Assembly: GCA_963842125.1 (NCBI GenBank)
Contig: CAWJFE010000005.1
Location: forward strand, 2,108,001 to 2,172,000
Source of the DNA: CAWCWK01 sp963842125
GTDB lineage: Bacteria; Pseudomonadota; Alphaproteobacteria; Rhizobiales; CAWCWK01
DNA length: 64,000 nt
Direction: 5' to 3'
This document shows, in pieces, positions 59,720 to 64,000 of the stretch. Numbering within the stretch: the first letter of the stretch is position 1; each line of letters begins with the position of its first letter. The position numbers were made by a program, and so were the translations under genes. A model generated the notes under the pieces. The model ran no database searches. It was not told the origin of the DNA and was given only the letters and a program-made list of their open reading frames with translations.

Positions 59720-60754
59720 CTATCCCCAGAGGCCCGGCGCCGGTGGCTGGACGGTCTGGTTGTCGTATTGGAGGCCGTGCTCGCGGTCGGTCTTCATCCA
59801 GAGCGGCCCGTCGAGATCGACGAAGCGGGCGCGTTGCGCGACGAGGAGGGCGGGTGCCATGGAGAGCGAGGTCGCCATCATGCATCCCACCATGACGTCG
59901 AATTTGAGCGTGCGTGCGGTCGAGGCCATCGAAAGCGCCTCCGTCAACCCGCCCGCCTTGTCGAGCTTGATGTTGACGACGTCGTAGCGTCCGCGAAGGG
60001 TGGGCAAGTCGAGCCGGGTGTGGACACTCTCGTCGGCGCCCAGTAGCAGCCCCTGCGTCCAGCCGGCCTCGCGCGCGGCATCGAGCGCTTCGTCCTCGCC
60101 CACCGGCAGCGGCTGCTCGACCATCTCGACGCCCGCCTCGCGGCAGGCGGCGAGATAGGCTTCCAGCTCGTCCGCCGCCCAGCCCTCGTTCGCATCGACG
60201 ATGAGGGTCGCATCGGCCGCCGCCGCGCGAACGGCCGCGATCCTCGCGTCGTCCGCCCCGTCCTTGGCGCCGAGCTTGACCTTGAGGAGCGTCTTGCCGG
60301 CCGCGACGGCCTCCGCCGTCGCCGCACTCATGGCGCCCGCGTCGGCGAGACTGATCGTATAGACGGTGCGGACGGGCTCGGGGTGCGGCAGGCCCGCAAC
60401 GTTCCACGCCCGCACGGAGCCCGGCCCGTCTTTGGCCAATGACTGGCGCTTGGCTTCGAGGTCCCAGAGCGCGCAGTCGAGCGCGTTGCGGGCCGCGCCC
60501 GCCTTCATCGCCTGTTGCAGAGCCTCCCGGTCGAGTCCGTCGGCGACGGCACCCGACTGCGCTTCGATATCGGCCGCGACGCCCTCCAGCGTTTCGCCAT
60601 AGCGCTTATAGGGCGTGCACTCGCCGCGCCCCGTGATGTCGCTATCGGTGACGGTCGCGGTGACGACGTCGGCATGGGTGCGCGTGCCCCGGCTGATGGT
60701 AAAGGGCTGAGCGAGTTCGAACGCCTCCGTCTCGACGCTGAGCGTGCGGGTCAC
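59720..60754 (-). CDS. dgcA: N-acetyl-D-glutamate racemase-like (enolase superfamily; dipeptide epimerase fold)
   Basis: A 344-residue mandelate-racemase/enolase superfamily enzyme. Catalytic Lys pair in LLKVKLGAKD, metal ligands Asp in IVDANEGW, Glu in EMVEQPLPVG, Asp in LGADESVHT, and the second Lys in VNIKLDKAGGL. By motif alone it resembles L-Ala-D/L-Glu epimerases; next to a DUF1611 (DgcN) gene it fits DgcA, which racemises N-acetyl-D-glutamate. GTG start at 60754 overlaps the dgcN stop in GTGA, the same coupling as rhaQ-rhaU. Confidence 0.85.
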   Translation of the reverse strand: MTRTLSVETEAFELAQPFTISRGTRTHADVVTATVTDSDITGRGECTPYKRYGETLEGVAADIEAQSGAVADGLDREALQQAMKAGAARNALDCALWDLEAKRQSLAKDGPGSVRAWNVAGLPHPEPVRTVYTISLADAGAMSAATAEAVAAGKTLLKVKLGAKDGADDARIAAVRAAAADATLIVDANEGWAADELEAYLAACREAGVEMVEQPLPVGEDEALDAAREAGWTQGLLLGADESVHTRLDLPTLRGRYDVVNIKLDKAGGLTEALSMASTARTLKFDVMVGCMMATSLSMAPALLVAQRARFVDLDGPLWMKTDREHGLQYDNQTVQPPAPGLWG

Positions 60755-61791
60755 GAGACGGTCCCGGTGACTTTCGTGGCGGGGCCGCCGAAGCGCGCCG
60801 CGATCTCGCGCACGATGGGCCCCGATCCGAAGCGCAAGGGGTCGGTGGCCGGCAGCGCGTGGTCGGCAGCAAGGTCGACGAGGAGTTGGCGCGCTTCCGC
60901 CTCCTCGAGTGCGGCCGTGTTCACGCAGAGCCCGACGCACTGGATGGCGGGGTTGGTCAGCCGACCGAGCCGCATCGTCTGGTCGATTACGTCGGTGATG
61001 GAAGGGAGCGGCGTTCCAACGCCGCGCATATGGGTGCGGGTCGGCTCGTGGCACACCACGAAGGCGTCGGGCTGACTGCCGTGGAGGAGGCCGAGCGTGA
61101 CGCCGGCAAAGCTCGGGTGAAAGAGGCTGCCCTGCCCCTCGATCACGTCCCAGTGGTCTTCGGGGGCATCGGGGGTGAGCCATTCGGCGGCACCCGCAAT
61201 GAAGTCGGCGACGACCGCATCGAGCGCGACGCCCCGGCCCGAGATGAGGATGCCGGTCTGGCCGGTGGCCTGGAAATCGGCGTCGTATCCGGCCGCGCGC
61301 ATATCGCGCTCGAGGCAAAGGGCCGCGTATTTCTTGCCTACCGAACAGTCCGTGCCCATGGCGAGCAAGCGCTTGCCCGTGCGCTTCACGCCCTTGCCGG
61401 TAGCGAAGCTGCGGGAGGGATGGCGGAGATCGTGCAGCTGCGCGCCGTGCTCGGCCGCGGCCTCTGCAATGACGGGGATGGAGCCGAGGCGGACATGCAT
61501 TCCCGATGCGACGTCCATGCCAGCACGAATGGCGGCGACGACGCTCTCCACCCAGTGATCGGGCAGCACGCCGCCGGCATTGACCGCGCCGACGACGAAG
61601 GTCTTCGCGCCGGCCTCGACCGCCTGCGCGATGCCCATGTCCGGCAGTCCGAGATCGGCACCGCAGCCCTCCAGCCGCATCTGGCCAAGGCACCAGTCGG
61701 ACCGCCAGTCGACGACGCCCCGCGCCGTCTTGGCCGCCAGAGCGTCCGGTACGTCGCCGATGAAGAGGAGGTAGGGTGGCACGACGTTCAT
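60751..61791 (-). CDS. dgcN: DUF1611 family protein, D-glutamate N-acetyltransferase DgcN-like
   Basis: A 346-residue DUF1611 protein. P-loop-like GTDCSVGKKYAALCLE lies in the C-terminal domain, preceded by MHVRLGSIPVIAEAAAEHGAQ and followed by IEGQGSLFHPSFAGVTLGLLHG. Members paired with an enolase-superfamily racemase are known as DgcN, acetylating D-glutamate so DgcA can racemise it, giving a route for D-glutamate use. Assignment comes from the pair, not from catalytic residues alone. Confidence 0.85.
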   Translation of the reverse strand: MNVVPPYLLFIGDVPDALAAKTARGVVDWRSDWCLGQMRLEGCGADLGLPDMGIAQAVEAGAKTFVVGAVNAGGVLPDHWVESVVAAIRAGMDVASGMHVRLGSIPVIAEAAAEHGAQLHDLRHPSRSFATGKGVKRTGKRLLAMGTDCSVGKKYAALCLERDMRAAGYDADFQATGQTGILISGRGVALDAVVADFIAGAAEWLTPDAPEDHWDVIEGQGSLFHPSFAGVTLGLLHGSQPDAFVVCHEPTRTHMRGVGTPLPSITDVIDQTMRLGRLTNPAIQCVGLCVNTAALEEAEARQLLVDLAADHALPATDPLRFGSGPIVREIAARFGGPATKVTGTVS

Positions 61792-61880
61792 GGCTGTCTT
61801 CCGGGTCGGTTGCGCGGCGCACCAGCGTTAGGACAGCCGCCCGCGCCGGGCAAGCGCCGCCATGTGCCTCCTGCGGTCCG

Positions 61881-62330
61881 TCAGAGCGGCAGTGCCGAGC
61901 CGCTCTTCATCCGCTCCATGGAAAGCATGGAGGTGACGCTGTGGAGGTTCACCTTGGCGACGAGGCGTTTGTAGAAGGCATCGAAGGCGCGCGTGTCGGC
62001 GACCTGCACCTTGAGGAGATAGTCGACCTCGCCCGCCATGCGATGCGCCTCGGTGATCTCCGGGCTCTCCTCGATCGCCTTGGCGAAGCGCGAGAGCCAG
62101 TCGGCATTGTGCTGATCGGTCCGCACCGCGATGAAGAATGTCTCGGGGATACCGGCCTTGTCGGGATCGACCAGCACGACCTGGCGCGAGATCAGTCCCT
62201 CGTCGCGCATCTTCTGGATGCGGTTCCAGACGGAAGTCTTCGAAAGCCCGATGGTCTGCGCCAGCCGATCGAGCGGCTGGGACGCATCGACCTGGAGCCG
62301 GCGGAGGATCTTCTTGTCTGTTTCGTCCAT
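61881..62330 (-). CDS. Lrp/AsnC family transcriptional regulator
   Basis: A 149-residue Lrp: N-terminal HTH MDETDKKILRRLQVDASQPL and LAQTIGLSKTSVWNRIQKMRDEGLI, C-terminal RAM/ACT-like domain with GEVDYLLKVQVADTRAFDAFYKRL. It is upstream of dgcN on the same strand with a 89-bp gap. It is probably a local regulator of the D-amino-acid genes, responding to an amino acid. Confidence 0.9.
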   Translation of the reverse strand: MDETDKKILRRLQVDASQPLDRLAQTIGLSKTSVWNRIQKMRDEGLISRQVVLVDPDKAGIPETFFIAVRTDQHNADWLSRFAKAIEESPEITEAHRMAGEVDYLLKVQVADTRAFDAFYKRLVAKVNLHSVTSMLSMERMKSGSALPL

Positions 62331-62566
62331 ACAAGACCCGTTAGCGCAACCCGCGCCAACTGCGAAAGCCCTTCTCCATCACAGCCGGCCGGCGTGAGGC
62401 AGGGGATGAGGGAGGTTTTGGGATGGGGCTGACCGGCGCGCAAGCGCCATGGACGGTGACGGACCGGCAAGCCGTAAGGGGTAGTCCATCCCATGCGGTA
62501 GCATCAAAATGCGTCCCCCCTTCCCTCGGGGAGAGGGAGGTTGACGCGTAAGACGAAGCGATTGCG

Positions 62567-63769
62567 CTATCGCGGTGATCTGCTGCCGAGAGCCTCCGTC
62601 ACCCGATCCAGGGCCTTGGCGATGTTCTCTTCCGAGTTCGCATACGACACCCGCAGGTACCCCTCCCCGTTCACCCCGAAATCGGGCCCACCGACAAGGG
62701 CGACCCCGGCCTCCTCCAGCAGCATGGTCGCCAGCGGCTTGGCCTTCCAGCCCGTCGCAGCGATGTCGGGGAAGGCGTAGAAGGCGCCCTCGGGCGTCTC
62801 GCAGGTCACGTTTGGGATCGCGTTCAGCGTCTCGACGGTCAGGCGGCGGCGCGCGTCGAAGGCCTGGCGCATGGTCTCGACCGCGTCCTGCGGGCCCTTG
62901 AGGGCGGCGATGGCGGCGTGCTGGGTGGCTGCGTTCACACAGGACCAGGCGTTGACGCAGAGCTTGCGCATCGGCTCCAGCAGCGCGTCCGGCCAGACGG
63001 CGTAGCCGAGCCGCCAGCCGGTCATCGCATAGGTCTTGGAGACGCCGTTAAGGAGAATCAGCCGGTCGCGGATCTCCGGATAGGCGAGGAGCGAGCGGTG
63101 GGTCGCCTCGCCGTAGAGCAGCCGGTCGTAGATTTCGTCGGAGAGGACGGCGACATGGGTGTGCGCGGCCAGCCCCTCGACGAGCCGGTCGACCTCGGCG
63201 CGGGCGAGGACGCCGCCCGTCGGGTTGGAGGGCGAGTTGACGATGACGAGCCGCGTCCTCGGCGTGATGAGCGAGAGCGCTTCCTCGACATCGATCGTGA
63301 GGCCCCGCGCGGCCAGGGGCACGGGCGTCGCGCCCGTCGCCTCGATCATCGAGCGATAGATGGGGAAGCCGGGGTCGGGATAGAGGATCTCCGCGCCCTC
63401 GCCGCCCAGCATCTCGATCGCGGCATACATCGTCACCTTGCCGCCCGGCACGACGACGACGGAGGCCGGATCGACCCGCGTGTCTTCGCTGAGGCCGTGC
63501 CGCGCATTCAGATCGTCAGCCACCGCCTCCCGAAGCGGCAGAATACCGGTGGCGGGCGTGTAGCCGTGAGCCCCGTCTCTGAGCGCCTTGATCGCCGCCT
63601 CGACGATGTGCGGCGGTGTCGGGAAGTCCGGCTGGCCGATGCCGAGATTGATGACGTCGCGCCCTTGTGCCGTCAGGTCGGCCGCGCGGGCAAGGACGGC
63701 GAAGGCGTTCTCCTCGCCCATGCGGGTGAAGGCGGGCCCCGCCGAGATCGTACCGTGTCCGCCGTCCAT
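62567..63769 (-). CDS. PLP-dependent aminotransferase (class I/II)
   Basis: A 400-residue fold-type I aminotransferase: INLGIGQPDFPTPPHIV, LGGEGAEILYPDPGFPIYRS, NSPSNPTGGVL, YDRLLYGEA and the PLP lysine in LLNGVSKTYAMTGWRLGYA. It resembles aspartate aminotransferase/alanine-type enzymes; substrate is not determined. ATG 63769 (MDGGHGTISAGPAF) is preferred. Longer starts at 63859 overlap the divergent gene's promoter. Confidence 0.9.
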   Translation of the reverse strand: MDGGHGTISAGPAFTRMGEENAFAVLARAADLTAQGRDVINLGIGQPDFPTPPHIVEAAIKALRDGAHGYTPATGILPLREAVADDLNARHGLSEDTRVDPASVVVVPGGKVTMYAAIEMLGGEGAEILYPDPGFPIYRSMIEATGATPVPLAARGLTIDVEEALSLITPRTRLVIVNSPSNPTGGVLARAEVDRLVEGLAAHTHVAVLSDEIYDRLLYGEATHRSLLAYPEIRDRLILLNGVSKTYAMTGWRLGYAVWPDALLEPMRKLCVNAWSCVNAATQHAAIAALKGPQDAVETMRQAFDARRRLTVETLNAIPNVTCETPEGAFYAFPDIAATGWKAKPLATMLLEEAGVALVGGPDFGVNGEGYLRVSYANSEENIAKALDRVTEALGSRSPR

Positions 63770-63857
63770 ATCCGTTTCCCAACCGTTGCCATTGATCGCC
63801 CGGCGCGCCCGCGCCATTGTCCGGCCCAAAGCACTAACGGTTTTGGGGAGAGACGTC

Positions 63858-64000
63858 ATGAGCCAGTCAAACAGGAACGGAACGGGGGCGCCGACCGACC
63901 ACGCCTACGACCACCCGACACCCGACCAAGCCCCCGACCGCCCGCATAGCCGCGCCCGGTCGGGCCTGCGCTCGCGGCTCTGGTTCGACAATCCCGACAA
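63858..64000 (+). CDS. IlvD/Edd family dehydratase, N-terminal part (window edge)
   Basis: An open frame from ATG 63858 to the end of the window (47 codons, no stop). After a polar, Asp/Pro-rich lead (TDHAYDHPTPDQAP), the sequence SGLRSRLWFDNPDN matches the start of IlvD/Edd dihydroxy-acid or sugar-acid dehydratases of the arabinonate type, which hold an Fe-S cluster. GGGGAGAG lies at a good distance. It is divergent from the aminotransferase gene. Confidence 0.6.
   Translation, partial: MSQSNRNGTGAPTDHAYDHPTPDQAPDRPHSRARSGLRSRLWFDNPD

Overview
The window is high-GC DNA (roughly two-thirds G+C by eye) from a chromosome of an alphaproteobacterium, most likely of the order Hyphomicrobiales (Rhizobiales). 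The evidence is the gene content and order. There is a complete rhamnose locus in the rhizobial order rhaRSTPQUK divergent from rhaDI, an aglEFGK-type glucoside ABC operon, an mtgA-rpmF pair next to ispA, an Omp25/31-like porin, a DUF1127 small protein and the dgcN-dgcA pair. Housekeeping genes (uvrC, ispG, ispA, rpmF) argue for chromosome rather than plasmid. I saw no integrase, transposase, phage gene, CRISPR array, tRNA or rRNA.

Layout. 0-3.3 kb: LemA lipoprotein, excalibur-domain protein, Ca2+/Na+ antiporter, RecD-like helicase. 3.5-11.6 kb: a sugar ABC importer (binding protein, cupin, two permeases, ATPase) followed by a GH31 alpha-glucosidase, interrupted by a ~600 bp low-GC insert. 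11.6-18 kb: DUF2461 protein, rpmF, mtgA, ispA, a large RTX-like repeat protein, ispG. 18-31 kb: a long gene-poor stretch, a small secreted protein with a duplicated motif, 3-hydroxybutyrate dehydrogenase, an OmpA-family protein with a very long Pro/Ala/Glu linker, patatin phospholipase, methylglyoxal synthase, an SDR, RNase T2, nucleoside hydrolase, outer-membrane porin, uvrC. 31-41.6 kb: glucoside ABC operon with a GH1 beta-glucosidase and DUF1127 protein upstream, then katG and a universal stress protein. 41.6-52.4 kb: the rhamnose regulon. 52.5-59.7 kb: an SDR, an ADP-ribosylglycohydrolase-family protein and a BMP-type nucleoside ABC importer. 59.7-64 kb: dgcA-dgcN (N-acetyl-D-glutamate route) with an Lrp regulator, an aminotransferase, and the start of an IlvD/Edd dehydratase that runs off the window.

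Together the genes describe a heterotroph built for scavenging. Four ABC importers (two for glucosides or related sugars, one for rhamnose, one for nucleosides) sit beside matching hydrolases and catabolic enzymes. RNase T2 plus nucleoside hydrolase looks like an RNA/nucleoside salvage pair. In three of the four importer operons a strong hairpin lies just after the binding-protein gene, a common way to keep binding protein in excess over membrane components.

A caution for the reader: eight genes here carry frame breaks (about 14 in all), including ispA and katG. In each the reading frame resumes immediately in another phase with conserved family sequence. This pattern fits base-level assembly errors better than gene decay. 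I give whole-gene spans for these and note where the phase changes.
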